64,000 nucleotides of DNA, from the NCBI GenBank assembly GCA_005406025.1, contig BGZK01000147.1:62001-126000 (forward strand). Reading direction: 5' to 3'. Positions 12,210 to 25,088 of the stretch are shown piece by piece; the first letter of the stretch is position 1, and each line of letters starts with the position of its first letter. The DNA comes from Eumeta japonica. Its lineage: Eukaryota > Arthropoda > Insecta > Lepidoptera > Psychidae. Below the pieces are notes generated by a model. It was not told the origin of the DNA, searched no databases, and was given only the letters and a program-made list of their open reading frames with translations. The position numbers and the translations under genes were made by a program.

Positions 12210-13481
12210 CGAGGGGCGGCTGATAAGTCCACGGCCTTAAATGAAAGAAGAGTACTAGTATTTTATTTTTATTTTTCAATATACTCTCCCTCAAGCGAAA
12301 TACATTTTTCACATCTGGTGTATAACGCCTTCAAACCGCCCAAAAATATTCCTTTTCTTTGCAGTCAAAATGGCTTTCTACAGCCATCTTCATTCGATTG
12401 TCATCAACAAATCTACGACCACGTAACTCCTTTTTTAAATTGGAAAAAAGGAAATAGTCGCTGGGAGCTAGATCTGGGCTGTAGGGTGGGTGGTCAATTT
12501 CCGAGAAGCCCGTGTCCTTCAGGACCTGCCTCGAAACCCGCGCCGTGTGGACAGATGCATTGTCTTGTAAAAACAGCACTCCGCGCGATAACTTCCCACG
12601 TCGCTTCTGTACGACTGCCTCTCGTGCCTGAGGCAATTCGTAATATTGGCCATTCATAGTAGTCCCCTTTGGCAAGTAATCAATTAGTAAAACACCTTCA
12701 CTATCCTAAAAAATTGTCGCCATAAGCTTCGATGCCGACTTTTGAACCTTGAATTTCTTCGGCGGCCTTTCTCCTTTTTTCGTCCATTGCATGGACTCCT
12801 GTTTAGATTCCGGATCGTATGACGAACCCAGGTTTCATCCACGGTTACAATTCGGTTCCAAATTTCGTCTATATTATACCCGACTAACTCCAAAAAATCC
12901 TTACTTGTCTGAAGTCGCCGCTGCTTGTCAAACGGCGTTAGCATTTTTGGTACCCAACGCGCACTGATTTTTCTCATATTCATATGCTCGTGTATAATTT
13001 CTCCAACTCGTTCTTACTAATCTGCAACTCTTCAGCTATCTGCCATAATTTTATTCGTCGGTCGGCCAGTACTAAGTTTTCGAACATTTTCCTCCGTCAC
13101 TACCGTCACAGGACGCCCTGGGCGAGGATCATCTTCACAGCTCTCTCGTCCTTGTTGAAACAAGCGAGCCCATTTTTTGACCATCGTATACGAAGGCGCA
13201 GATTCCTGAAGAACTGATACCATGTCTTCAAAAATTTCTTTGGGCGTTTTTCCTTTCTTTACGAAGTACTTTATTACGGCGCGAAGTTCAATATTACTGA
13301 GATTTGACGATTCGGCTGACATGATGACGTTTGTGCTTGGACAGATAATTTGTTAATGACTTTAATAACGAAAGGAAGCTATATTTATACTAACAAGAAG
13401 TGTCGCAATTAGTGGTAATAGTTGTGAAATAATGAGTCATCGCTAAGTACCTTGGGCCGCGGACTTATCAGCCGCCCCTCG
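12210..13481 (-). mobile_element. Complete-length mariner (DD34D) nested in an older mariner
   Basis: Terminal inverted repeats of about 28 bp (CGAGGGGCGGCTGATAAGTC... at both ends, one mismatch in the core) bound 1272 bp, the usual mariner length. Both ends are flanked by TA (12208-12209 and 13482-13483). Removing the element and one TA restores the outer transposase reading frame (QAPQTI + AKPGLTP), which proves the insertion order. The terminal repeats remain close to identical, so this copy is younger than its host element. Confidence 0.93.
12331..13322 (-). pseudogene. Mariner transposase pseudogene (inner element)
   Basis: The frame begins at the ATG at 13322 (MSAESSNLSNIELRAVIKYF) with a helix-turn-helix N-terminal half (SYTMVKKWARLFQQGRE). 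A frameshift near 13080 moves the reading to RRIKLWQIAEELQISKNELE, then follow ISARWVPKMLTP and the catalytic segments TVDETWV (first D), FLQDNASVHTA (second D) and PYSPDLAPSDYFLF, where the D of APSD is the third; 34 residues separate the last two, as in DD34D mariners. The frame is broken at least twice more (about 12984 and 12680). It would bind the terminal repeats and cut and paste the element at TA, but this copy cannot make a whole protein. Confidence 0.85.
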
Positions 13482-14109
13482 TATAGTCTGTGGAGCTTGC
13501 TCGCCTTTTGACCTTGATCTTTTTCGTACGTTTATGTCGTAAATAATCTCTTTCTCATCATCAGTGATCAATATTTTCAAAAATGATTCAATTTCATTAC
13601 CTTCCAATAAACAATCGCAAACGAGTAAACGATTCATTAGATTTCTTTCAGTGAGTTCGCGTGGGACCATGAATCGAGCTTTATTGTATATCCAGCTTTT
13701 TTGAAATGGGTCAAAATGGTTTTGTGGTCGATTCCCAGCTCTTCAGCTATGTCGTAAGAACTAATATGCCGATCTTGACCTACACCAAAATGGCACGACT
13801 TTATCCGTAATAGGTCGATCAGAATAAGGTTCACCTTTGACACCAAAATTGCTAAGTAAAACGGACATCAAAATTATTGACGGACTGAAGACGTCTGAAC
13901 CAGTTGTGTGCTACTCTTATCGACACTGCATTAGGTTCGTAAACGTCACGTCACAAAAATTTTTCATTTGCATTTTGTTGTTGCATTTTTCCCTTTTTTG
14001 TAATAAAACTTAAAAATCCATCTAATATCTACGTTACATTCACTCATTTTGGTGGACAGAAAAACAATATAAAAATGGCGGTATACTGATTTTAGTTTTT
14101 ATTTTTCTT

Positions 14110-15376
14110 TTTGTCATCTCTTTATTGGTATCAAAACTAGCCAGATACAAACAGCACAAATAAAGAGATTTCCCTGCAACTTTTTACTTAAAAAATGCGA
14201 AAAAACTTTATCCCCAACATAATATAATTTTGGTTTGTCTATGATAAAAAAAAATAAATATGATGATGTATCCTTTTATTTACAATTTCGTTACTTTGTT
14301 GACTTTAGAGCCAGTTCTAACAATATATTAGGTAGAGCTTATGCTAAGACATTGCATTTGTAATACAAGGCACAAAATCTAAAAAAAAATGTGGATATCA
14401 AGGTTATACTTTCCTGGTGTTATTGTTTAAAATTTAAGTACTATGGCATTATGCAGTGATTGTACAATTTTTAGCAATTAACTAATTTATTATGCTGGAA
14501 ACAAAAAGCAGCGCATATTCATTTTCTACTCGAATCATTATTTATTTGCATGAAATATGTGAATTTTGGTTAACATTAACATGAAAATTATGTTGAAAAT
14601 TCAACTACCCTAGGAACAAAAGGCTTCTATTTTGTCTAATTGACGGAATGTTTGAAAATCATTCGGCATAAATTTATTTGTATAAGTAAAATAATAATAT
14701 AATGCCTATGTACTTATGTGTTTGTACGTTTATATACGAAATTGTTCTACATGATGCGAAGTGACAATATTTACCTTGCAAAATAAAATGTTCAGTTTTT
14801 CTTTTTAATTTCATGACATATGTAACAAAATTAAATTAAAATATTACATGAATTAAGTTTCATAACTTTTTGTACTAAATTATTGAATCAGACTACTTTT
14901 GTCTCAAATTAAGGTGAACAATGAATAAGCAAGGTGTAATAATTTTGTGTGGCTTGTATAATGGACAATTTAGGAAAGTCGTACCTACAAATCTACCTAC
15001 TTTAAATAGTTCGATTTCATTGTATACGATAAAGTGATAAGCACAAAACGAAAAATAATGTCAAACAAATGCGATAAGACACTTAGATTATGAGATATTT
15101 GAGTTGATTATACCAGTGGCACTTTTATATCGTATCAGTTCCAGTAATGCTTGTTTAAATTTCCGTAATTAAATTAGTTACAAACTATTACCTATGAGTT
15201 GATTTCATAGATAAATCAACCCTGACTCTAGTAGATCCAATCCAATCCAACACCTAAGACTTTAGTGAAATCGAAATTTTATTAGTTTTGAGTCAAAAAT
15301 AAATTTTCCATCATATCCGAATACATACACATTGTAGATATATACATAACACAAACCGAGAGTTTCATATGATTTC
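14110..15376. other. Intergenic DNA 3' of the FATP gene
   Basis: AT-rich sequence with no supported gene or repeat. The 3' end of the FATP transcript is expected to lie just right of this interval. Confidence 0.5.
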
Positions 15377-15382
15377 TTTATT
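15377..15382 (-). terminator. Candidate polyadenylation signal of the FATP gene
   Basis: AATAAA on the minus strand about 420 bases after the stop codon at 15802; another AATAAA-like hexamer lies near 15397-15402. This would give a 3' UTR of ordinary length. It is not confirmed by any transcript. Confidence 0.4.
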
Positions 15383-15801
15383 GTAAACAATAAACATTTT
15401 ATTGATTCAGCCAGTCGTTTTGGCCATAGTCTTTCGTGACACTAACCATAAGTCACAATAGGGTATCAAATTCTTACAAATAGATGTTTCACTAATAGGT
15501 ACTAATATTCTACACATCACAAATGAAAACGTAAAATTTAACTAACATTACATAAACCATTTCAATATTTTCTAATAATAATTCCATTTTTAATATTACT
15601 TGACCAGAATTTACCTGAAGGTACTACAATTATATTGTTTCTACGTCTAGAATGCGATGAAATATTTCAAGAGAAATATGTATTTAGTAAATCATGTACG
15701 ATAATTCAATACATTTCACATTATTTTCTTTGCTAAGTTTCGGCGCCGCAATGAAAGTGCATAATAATAAATACAAAATGCTATGATTGAGCAATGACTG
15801 T

Positions 15802-15953
15802 TCACAGTTTTACTTTAGCGTTACATATGTCAGTGTAGAGTTTCGACGTGACAGGCTTATATTCGTTTCCACATCTGAAATACAATGGCTCCTTTATCAC
15901 ATCCGGGTCGAAACCTTCTTTTTGGTACTGAAGTTTCTTCAACTTGAATGTTC
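15802..15953 (-). CDS. FATP: FATP coding exon 12: C-terminus and stop
   Basis: A 152-nt exon (attcag acceptor) coding for [17 protein letters not shown]... to ...NAKVKL and a TGA stop at 15804-15802. The 'GTFK..K..L..EGFDP' block (Gly split across the intron) and the 'PLYF' block are typical FATP C-terminal sequence. Confidence 0.95.
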
Positions 15954-18900
15954 CTGAATAAATAATTATATTTATTATTAGTAACGAAACATAAATGCTA
16001 TAAAAGCTTAATCGAGAAATAATAAAAATGGCCCCGCCATAATAAATAACACGCCGTTAGGTATTATCAAAACAGACGCTATTTCGATTTTATCTACTTT
16101 TATATATTCAACGGTGAAAAAGATTCAGTAGGACACACTCAATATTTTGTAAAAATTAAACAGTTTATAAGTAACACGTATAATAATATATAAATGATTA
16201 TATGATTATGTAAAGTTGTATGCTTGTTGATCATAATAACGAAAGATCCATTTACTTCCTTTTCTATGGATTAAAATACCATATTTGACCAATTCCACAA
16301 TTAAGTAGTTCTGAAGGAAAGCCCAACAAAAAATAATCACAGGTTTACAGATAGCATTTTAAGAATGTAGTTTTCAAGAGAACCAGCTAGGCAAATGTAA
16401 AAGTATATAAAATTTTCATAATAGAATATTTTAAAACATATCAATTTTTTCATTATATTAATTTTTTTATAGAAGCCATCAACTTTGTCATTTATTTATA
16501 TACTGGGACACTTTTCTCGAAATATCTCTCAAACCTGTTATCTCGATCTCGTTCATGATCCGCAGAAAAAGAGGTCGCGCGTACGAGGGCAATAGATCGT
16601 CAAGGTCGACGATCAGTTTGTCCAAATCAAGAGTGCGATTGGGGTCCGCAACCGCCGCCATGCCCGCACGCCCTTCTGTGTGCGGGATCTGAAATTAAAC
16701 AAAAACAATTAACGTGATATATTTTAATAGTGATATAATATCTTATATATTCAATATAATTATTTACTACGTCTCATATATACCTAACATTTACGATAAT
16801 GTCTTAATAAATATTTGATATAAAGCTCATACGTACTTTTCACGCATTACGCAACCGCAATTGGCATTTAACGTAAACTATACAAAAGTGTAAAGCCAAA
16901 ATTCGCTTTTCAGTGGACTCCGAAACAAGAGGAAGTTTCCAGTAAATACGGTATGAATCATTTCAAGTGGTGTGCAAATCACATATAGTTTGCCGCTCTG
17001 AATTGGCTGCGAATGTTACACTGAACAGGTATTAGATACGCTCCCCTTCCTTCTTCTCCACCGCGTTTGTATTTTACGCCATTGTGACACTTTCGTGACG
17101 AACTTCACAGCAGCTGAGTTTCATGCGTTGTACTAAATAGTCCAACGCATATGCGTGTAGTGTTTAATTCGAATAGGCCTTCAATACGATTAAGAGATTT
17201 GCAAGTATTGTAAACGTATAACTAATATTGTAGTATAAAATGTCGTAACAAACGTATTTACGAGGGCTACACCGAAATTATTGGGAATCGTGTACTTTGA
17301 ACTGAGTTAGAATAAAATCGTTTTTTTTTTTGTTAAGTAGATACTGGCCATTTAGGATTGTGATGACGTTTACACAATTAATAAGAAAGTATTTAAAAAA
17401 GAAATTTCAATTTAAAGTTGACAAGTCGATAGCAAAATGGACCTCACGCGTGAAAATTTCCGTGCCGTAATTTATCACAACTTTCGCCGAGGATTATCTC
17501 CAGATGAGAGTTCCGTTGAGGTTGTTCATACTTATGATGTTGATGCACTTAGTTAAATGACACTCGCTCGCTCGTGGATCTTCCACACCCTCGATTTTCA
17601 GAGTGCAGGTGCGGGTCGGAGGACTTATTGTTGCCTCATGCCCGGGCGTCTTCTCGTCGGGGACACGACCCCGACGGCTCAAGTGGCAATGGTCCGTATC
17701 TGGTGGATCCATTGATTGACATCGTGCCGGAGCCCAGTCGCCGACCCACACGCGGGCGCGCGCGGTCATTGCGCAGGCGCAGCCGGCAGGTGGAGGGGCA
17801 TCCGGCGTAAGTTGGTGCTCGACGAGGGAGGGAGGGAGGCACAGCTCAAGCTGGACACGCAGCCGACCGCCGGTGGTCGGACGCCGGTGGACGCCGACCG
17901 GATCGAGGCGGCACGCATCGGTGACCCGCGTAGGCGTAGATCTAACCGAGCGCGCCTGCCGACCGCTGATCAGGCTATCCACGCGTTGGACGGCAGCAGC
18001 CAGGGCAGTACGTGTCAGCGAGCCGCGTCCTTCAACCTCTTCTTTTCTCTCTGTCCCTTGTCGTGGTGTCGATCCGGTGCCTACGCCGAACCACCCGCGG
18101 GCATCATCACGCATGCGCTCGATGGCAGGTGGGGCACCGGGTTGTGAGGAGGTAATTGCCGAGGGCGGGAGGGAGGCGCGGAACAGGCTGCACACACAGC
18201 CGACCGCCGGTGGTCGACCGCTGGTTGACGCCGACCGGATCAAGGCGGCACGCATCGGTGACCCGCTAGGCGTAGATCTAACCGAGCGCGCCTGCCGACC
18301 TGCCGACCGCTGATCAGGCTGTCCACGCATCCGACGGCAACAGCCAGGGCAGTACGTGTCAGCGAGCCGCGTCCTTCACCCTCTTCGTTCTTCAATCACC
18401 CATCTTCATTCTTCGATCTTCTTCAGTCTTCAATCTTCAATCCGGTGCCTACGCCGGGCCACCCGCGGGCGCGCGCGTCATTGCGCATGCGCTCAGCGGC
18501 GGGCCGGGGGGGCACCGGGTTGCGGAGTGATGGTTGACGAGGGCGGGGGGGGGGGGGGCACGGCTCAGCCACGCACGCGTCAGCGAGCCGGTGTCCTCTT
18601 CTTCTCGCTCCGGCCCTCGTCTGGGTCGTCTTTCCGATCGACGAGGGGCCCCCCGAAGCATCGGTTCACAATTAGAATAATTGTTCCCACAATGTCCGGG
18701 TAGGCGCCCCGCCGTCTGCAGCGTGGTAGGCGCGCGGCGTCGGACACTTCGGCGTCCGGTAAGCGCCGGGGGCGGCCGTACCAGTGCACTCTGTACTTGC
18801 AAGGTGGCCGCGGTGCCGAGCCGCCTGCATTTTAGTAAATTAAAATGCGGCGACATCGGCTTTGGTGCGATGATGTATGTCCGGGTCTCAAAACAAAAAA

Positions 18901-21900
18901 TTGAGGGTAGTCACAAATAATGCGCAGGCCGGTCCGGGGCGCAGCGCGCGAAGCGCGGCGCACGGCGCGCGTGTTCGGCAGCACACACGCACGCAGGACG
19001 GCCTGCGTTGGCCCCCATGGGCGTCGGGCGCGACCTCGACGGCTTGCGCCGGAGGTGTTTGCGATGTGATTCGTACTCGCACTCGCGGGAGACGTGGTAA
19101 TCCTGGTGAGTTGGCGTCCGATCCCGCTGCGCCACGCCGAGGCGTGCGCCGCGGGCCGCTGCCGGGAGTCAACTAAATGACACTATACCGCTGGTATGCA
19201 GAGTTCCGACAAGGTCGTACCTCCCTCAGCACCGTTTATAACATCGTGTAAGGTGACAAATCACGGATTCATTCATATGACTTTGAATAAAAACCCCCAT
19301 TGGTAACTTAGTCTTCGAAAGCAAGCTCAATCCAACAAAAGTAGTGCATTCCCACAGCGTGCCTGTGAAAAAAATGGTCACTTCGTTTGTATCAAAAAAA
19401 AAGAACACGTTGTTACAATTCCAAAACAGGAACACAGAATGGTCACCGCCTATTAGTACACCATGATTTGTTTGTCATAAATGATAGCTGAATTTCGCAC
19501 AGATAACCCGAAAAGTCGCATCATCTTATATCGTGGTAACGCGAAGGTCTCACACCACCCATAAAACAAATTGCTTTTTAAGACAGAAAATGTGGAATTG
19601 TTGACCCATCAGTGTACAGTCGTGACTTTTAGACTTAACGATTTCTTTACCTTTCCTAGAAGAAAATATTTATTACGTGGTCGGCGGTTTGAAGACCCAG
19701 AAGCAGTGCTAAAAGCATAAATTGCAATGGAGAATACTTTGAAAAACAAAAATGAAGAGATAATTTAGTATGTCCTGCAGCTTGTTCTTTTTATTCCCGA
19801 CCATTTTGGTGTGCCTCTCGTATTATGTTTGTTACGACATTTTATACTATGAATATCGTTTATTAAACCAAAGTGTAACTGTTTACGCACGTACCTAAAA
19901 ATATACACGCTTTTTTGCGATCAGATTTCAGACTTTGGAACGAGTTTACTGTCGAGAGTCTCATTCAAATTTGATTAAGATCTGATGGTGGAGTAGAGGA
20001 AGTATGTCATTTTTTAGTTTATTAAACTAGACTTTATTTTTAATTAAAAGTACTATGGGAAAAAATCCTGTGTAAGTGCTCAACTTCTTATATAACACGT
20101 GATATGAAAAATTTTGAGCAGACCTAGTGTGACAAAACTATTTAATTATAGAAATTGTTGTTTAAAGAACGAAATGAAAGATTTTTTTATCGATTTCGTT
20201 TTAAATAATCATCACAGTAGACTTTTCGCTACATTATTTAGCCCGATTGAGGATATTAAAATGGGTTCACGAAGGGTTCTGCTATCCACCTTCCAGATTT
20301 ACTATCAGACCCTCGTCACCATATGTTAGGAGAAGTGCGTGCGAAGACAAATATAACGAGCTCAAACTCTGCAGGGCTACCAGTAGCCATCGTAGGGTTT
20401 TATTGCCCACCTTTTGGCTTCATGATTAAATCAATTCGATAACACTATAATTATCAATTGTTATCCAATTTAGAGATATCTGAGAAATTTCAAAGCGATA
20501 GAATAAGTAATTGAAGAGTTTAGTCATGAGGAGTTGATCCCGACTGCATCGATATAAATTGATCCCTATATTATTAATTGCATTCTTATTGGAATTATAT
20601 ATTAAGAATCACAAAATTTCAGCTTGATTCCATTGGAAAAATGAAATTAAGAGAAAATCGAATTCTTATGATTTATTGGATTGTCAATAAGTTTCACACA
20701 GGTTAAGCTAAAATAACTGAATGCAAATGAGCGAACCTTATTATCTATGTATTTCCATCTCATGGTATTCTTATTAACTATTTGCATTTAGCTGTTTTGC
20801 TACGGTTGCTATATATTTCGGTAATTTAATAAAGTTAAACATGAAATAAGGCACTAATTTGAGCAAAACAGTTTCCTGCATAAAAGAATTAAAACACCTT
20901 CATTGTATTGTTCAGTTGGCTAAGCTAATGGGATATTCTATTCGGAGTTTTTAGATTCAGTATAAAAATTAAAAGGAATATATGTACATTAAATTGCGAA
21001 ACTTTGCGATGCGATTCCAAGTAATTACCATTTTTGGATACATAATACCTTACATCGCGATTTCTCGGATTATATTGTTATTAAGTCAAACTCATATTTA
21101 AAGGATTTTAATTATTTATAGTTTATACACGATCTTTCAATCGATTTTATACCAACTGAAGATACTCCATTATTACCGAAACTCCATAGACAATGCAAGG
21201 TCTGTGGTCTGCAACATTGCCCAATGCATCCTCCACTTCGGCCGTAGACACATTTTCACCTTTCCACTTGTAAGTGTCGCCGGTGCGGTCTCGGAAGTAC
21301 AGGTACCCCAGTTCGTCCGCCACTAGTATGTCGCCACTTACGAACGCTGCGTCTCCCTCACGAAACACGTTCCGTACGATTTTTTTATTACTATCTACCT
21401 GTGAAATAATGATAAAAAAATGAAAGAAATTAAAAAAAAAGGGGTACGTTTCGTTATTCTTTATATATACCACAATTAAGCGAGAAATAAGTCTTAATGA
21501 TATCATTTATGTAATATTAGAAGGGTTAATTTTGTGTACTTAGGGGTATGCAAATATATAACTTTGTTTTACGACACAAATAAAAACCGGAATAAAGATT
21601 CAACTAATTTGATATTTATTTTGACTAAGCATTAGAAATTTAGTGTACTAAAAAGCTACTTAAAAAATTTCAAATTCTATTATATTGCTTTGAACCCTAC
21701 CAAACAAAGGACATTTGGGCGTAAATTTGAAATTTATAAATTCAGCATACACATAGATATCATAAAAAACCGTCGACTGGAATCGATTGTAAGTTTACTA
21801 TTTTCTTGAGTGTTTTTATACCTATATTGTACATATTTCTACCTCTATCTATCCGACCGGTTTCGGTCATGGCGACCACTTCGATTCCTAGTTATTTCGA

Positions 21901-24900
21901 CGCTGGTACGCCCGAAGATTGTCAATGTAACCGATCTTGTTAGTAAACTCCCGAGCGCTCTGAGCTTAAGCGATCTCATCACGTACCCTCATTGCACACT
22001 GACATATATACAGAAAGGTAAATGTTATAACATCCCTTATGAAAGTAAGCCGAATCTTGTAATCCGAAGGGATTATAAAGCAAAAGTGATTGTTGAATAC
22101 TGATAAATTACGACATAATCTTACTTTGTCCACATAGCCGTGATATTCTCTAGAAGCATTGCCTTGCGCAATCAGTCCAATAAACATTCCAGGTTCATCT
22201 GTGTAAAAAAAAATATTATTAGATGATCTATCAAAATGGGAACAATAATTTTCGTGTGTGAAATTCCTTGATGAAGTCTATATTAGATATCGTTTTAGGT
22301 ATATAGGATGTCTAAAATGAATTAAGGGTTTGCAAAATATTATGAATTAGTTAGTTTCTTTCAATTTGCTTGTAAAATTTTATCAAAAATATTTCTTTAT
22401 CCAACATAATTTCGTGCAGTATGTGTCAGCGTTTACGACTGTTAGTCATACGACTTACTGGGAGCACATCTTATGCAGTAGCCGTTTGCTCCACGCACAA
22501 TGTTGCCCTCTTCATCGACGCGCACTAGTGCAATCGGATGTAATGATTTGGGCACCAGCATTGGCAGAAATCCGACAGCACCAAGAGTGTTGTCGACATT
22601 GACTGGAGAACGAAAATAAAATACATTTCATGTTATTCCAAATTATAGTAAGAAGATTCCGGCTTCCTTATCACTGATTGATATCGGAACATACTTCTAA
22701 GATCAGACCCTACATTTATTTAAATCAGTAATTGAGGTAGCATCACATTAAAATACATTGATTATGTTTTCTATGGTCATATGAACGTTAAGCTGTCAAT
22801 TTTAGTTTTGTGTACTATTACTATTTACTATTATATTTATCAATGAAAGAACTATATCTACCTGCAATAGTAATATCTAGTGGCCTAATCTCGAACTACA
22901 ATCATATACATTATACAAATATTGTTAATTATGTCATCATTACATTATATATCAATACATTATCTGTTGCAACAGTATATAGGGGTCATCCACAAGATAA
23001 AGGGCTTGGGTGAGTCGTAAGCTTTGTGACGTCACATCCACACAACTCTAATATTGAAATCAGAAACTTTAGTTGTAAGTAATAAAACCATTTCTTTATT
23101 TACGATACATGCTTTGTAAATTTTCTAAAATGTTTGATTTATTGTAACTTGATGAAAAATTATTGTATATAGAAATATATAAGCAATTTTGGAAGTGTTG
23201 TTTCAATTTGAAAATTTATAAATTCAAATTTGCATGATACAATATGACATTACACTAGGGGCGGGGGTTATACAACTGTTACCACCGGTGACAAGGACGG
23301 GGTAGGGTTATTATATCATAAAATTTGTGAGATATAATTTATGAATGACCTCATATGAGAGTTTACATCAATTCTCATTTTTATTTTATTTATAAAAATA
23401 ACCAAGATCAAGTAGGTACAACACGGTTTATCAGTTTTTTTAATCAAATTTGATTCATGCTGGTATAAAACTCATAACATTCAAATTCATTCTAATAAAT
23501 GAACGTGGTATAATAATATCATTGAAAACAAATCATCATTGGCTTTCATGAACAAAATAGTTTGTACACAAATATAAAACAAAATAATCAGTTCCATCAT
23601 GAGCAAGTGCAGACGTTAATTAGAAATAAACAATGAACTATGCAATCAAACCTGACAACAACAACAACAACAATGACCTAATTTAACCAATATCAGTACT
23701 TACTTATGTTAGCGTTGCCCTCGGTGGCCCCGTATATTTCATTTATTTGCGGGACTTTGAACCTTAACAAAAGAACAAAGCAGATAACACGCATATGTAT
23801 GATAAATCCAATGTTACTGTTATGTAAACAGACTAATTATTTGTTTACATAAATTAAAAAGCTAATGTATATTTAATATTTTCGGAAGCGAAATTATTTT
23901 TTAAATGTATTATTTTTAAGAGAGATATGTATCTTGTCATTTATTCGTGGTTTTTTTCTTTTCCTTAATACTCCATCAAAATGAATGATTCACATTTTTG
24001 ATTCACGTTTTGAAAGATTATCATTCCCACTAATGACAAAAAAAATATATTATGAAACCCGCGAGATTATTTTGAATTGGTCAACTAGTATAGGTATACC
24101 TAAAAAGCCTGATAGAGAACCAGTCATAATTTATTTCTCCTACTGAATTACGAAGAAAAAGAAGAGTTGCAAGTTATTACTATGCATAGACACCTAAAAG
24201 TTTAAATTCCTTTCATTATTTACAGAAATTATAAATATTTATCAAGGTCTTAAATGAAAAATTAAGGTAATTACCCTTGTAAACGTATACTAATGAATTA
24301 GTTTAAGGTTATATTTAATTAGGCAGTTCATTGTATAAATACAAACCTTTCAACAAACTGCTGCCAAATAGCAGGGCGCATACCGTTTCCAACCATGATG
24401 CGCACTTGATGCTGTGAGTCAGTGAGTCGTGATGGTTGCGCTAAGAGATAGCGGCACATTTCGCCTATGTATTGAGCCACCTACGTGCAAAATTAGGAAT
24501 TTTTATAAAAGATTCTTAGCATTAATATCGACTCATAATGCATATGCATCTATTGCTTGCGTATATATATAATATGCAAAATATAGATGCATATGCATTA
24601 TCAGATCAACTATTGTGGTTGCACCGATATTCTTATATAATCGATTATAACCTTAAGAGTTATAAACAACGTAAAATTCGAATTAGCAATGTTACAGAAA
24701 TATGGAAAATCCTAAGAGTGATGGCTTTTTTCATAACCATAGAAACTATGAAGCCTAATACTTTCGAAAATTCTATAATGTTGATAATACGAGTGTACAT
24801 GGGTTATTACTTTTAGTCGGTTACTATGTAACTTAAATTAACTAGACATGTCAACCCCAAAACTATCGTGAACAGTAAATCTATTGAGGACTATTTTTCT

Positions 24901-25023
24901 TGTATACCACAGAAAAGGATAAAGATTTCTACAAATTTATATGATAACACATCAAGTTTCAAATACTACATATATGTATTTGGTTTAATAACACTTCATT
25001 TTTACAAAAATTCAATAATTTAC

Positions 25024-25088
<65 letters not shown>

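Larger units (their letters stand above)
11480..14110 (-). mobile_element. Old mariner element, broken by two later insertions
   Basis: A DD34D mariner transposase pseudogene on the minus strand. It starts at the ATG at 14047 (MSECNVDIRWIFKFYYKKGK), passes NAVSIRVAHNWFRRLQS (about 13940-13890) and SSYDIAEELGIDHKTIL, and continues through ITDDEKEIIYDIN, QAPQTI / AKPGLTP, YYHDNTRLHTFVATR, PYSPDLAPSDFQLF and a C-terminal KWQQAIEENG block near 11600. It carries stops, frameshifts and a small local duplication near 13855. It is interrupted by a complete-length second mariner (12210-13481) and a hAT-type MITE (11733-11869). The terminal repeats were not identified, so the outer limits are approximate. 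Confidence 0.8.
17231..19849 (+). mobile_element. Decayed mariner with a GC-rich insertion, in FATP intron 10
   Basis: A plus-strand mariner pseudogene begins at 17437 ([20 protein letters not shown]), is split at 17564/19174, and resumes as [17 protein letters not shown]. It continues with SKKMVTCFVSKK-like, KIAF/'NC.P..' and 'GEYFEKQ'-like remnants to about 19750. Imperfect terminal repeats (CGAGGGCTACACC...GGGAAT at 17261 and its inverse at 19791-19820) end in TA. Outside them a further perfect 23-bp inverted match (17231-17253 and 19827-19849) extends the arms. Without the insertion the element is about 1.0 kb, so it is shortened. The terminal repeats resemble those of the mariner end at 52216. 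Confidence 0.85.

Noticed and set aside
12318..12659. 113-codon plus-strand frame
   Set aside because: It is antisense to the inner mariner transposase, which has the catalytic motifs on the minus strand.
17494..18330. A 278-codon minus-strand open frame, the longest in the window
   Set aside because: It lies inside the GC-rich tandem subrepeats, where several frames on both strands are open. The protein is Arg/Pro/Thr-rich, repeats with the DNA monomers, and shows no known motif; it also runs across the insertion border into mariner sequence.
18877..19176. Overlapping 70-100-codon frames on both strands at the 3' end of the GC-rich insert
   Set aside because: Stop codons are rare at this GC content; the translations are low-complexity Arg/Ala/Pro with no family match.
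21810..22103. 97-codon plus-strand frame between FATP exons 9 and 10
   Set aside because: It lies in intron 9 with no match to any family; the neighbouring minus-strand exons are firmly supported.
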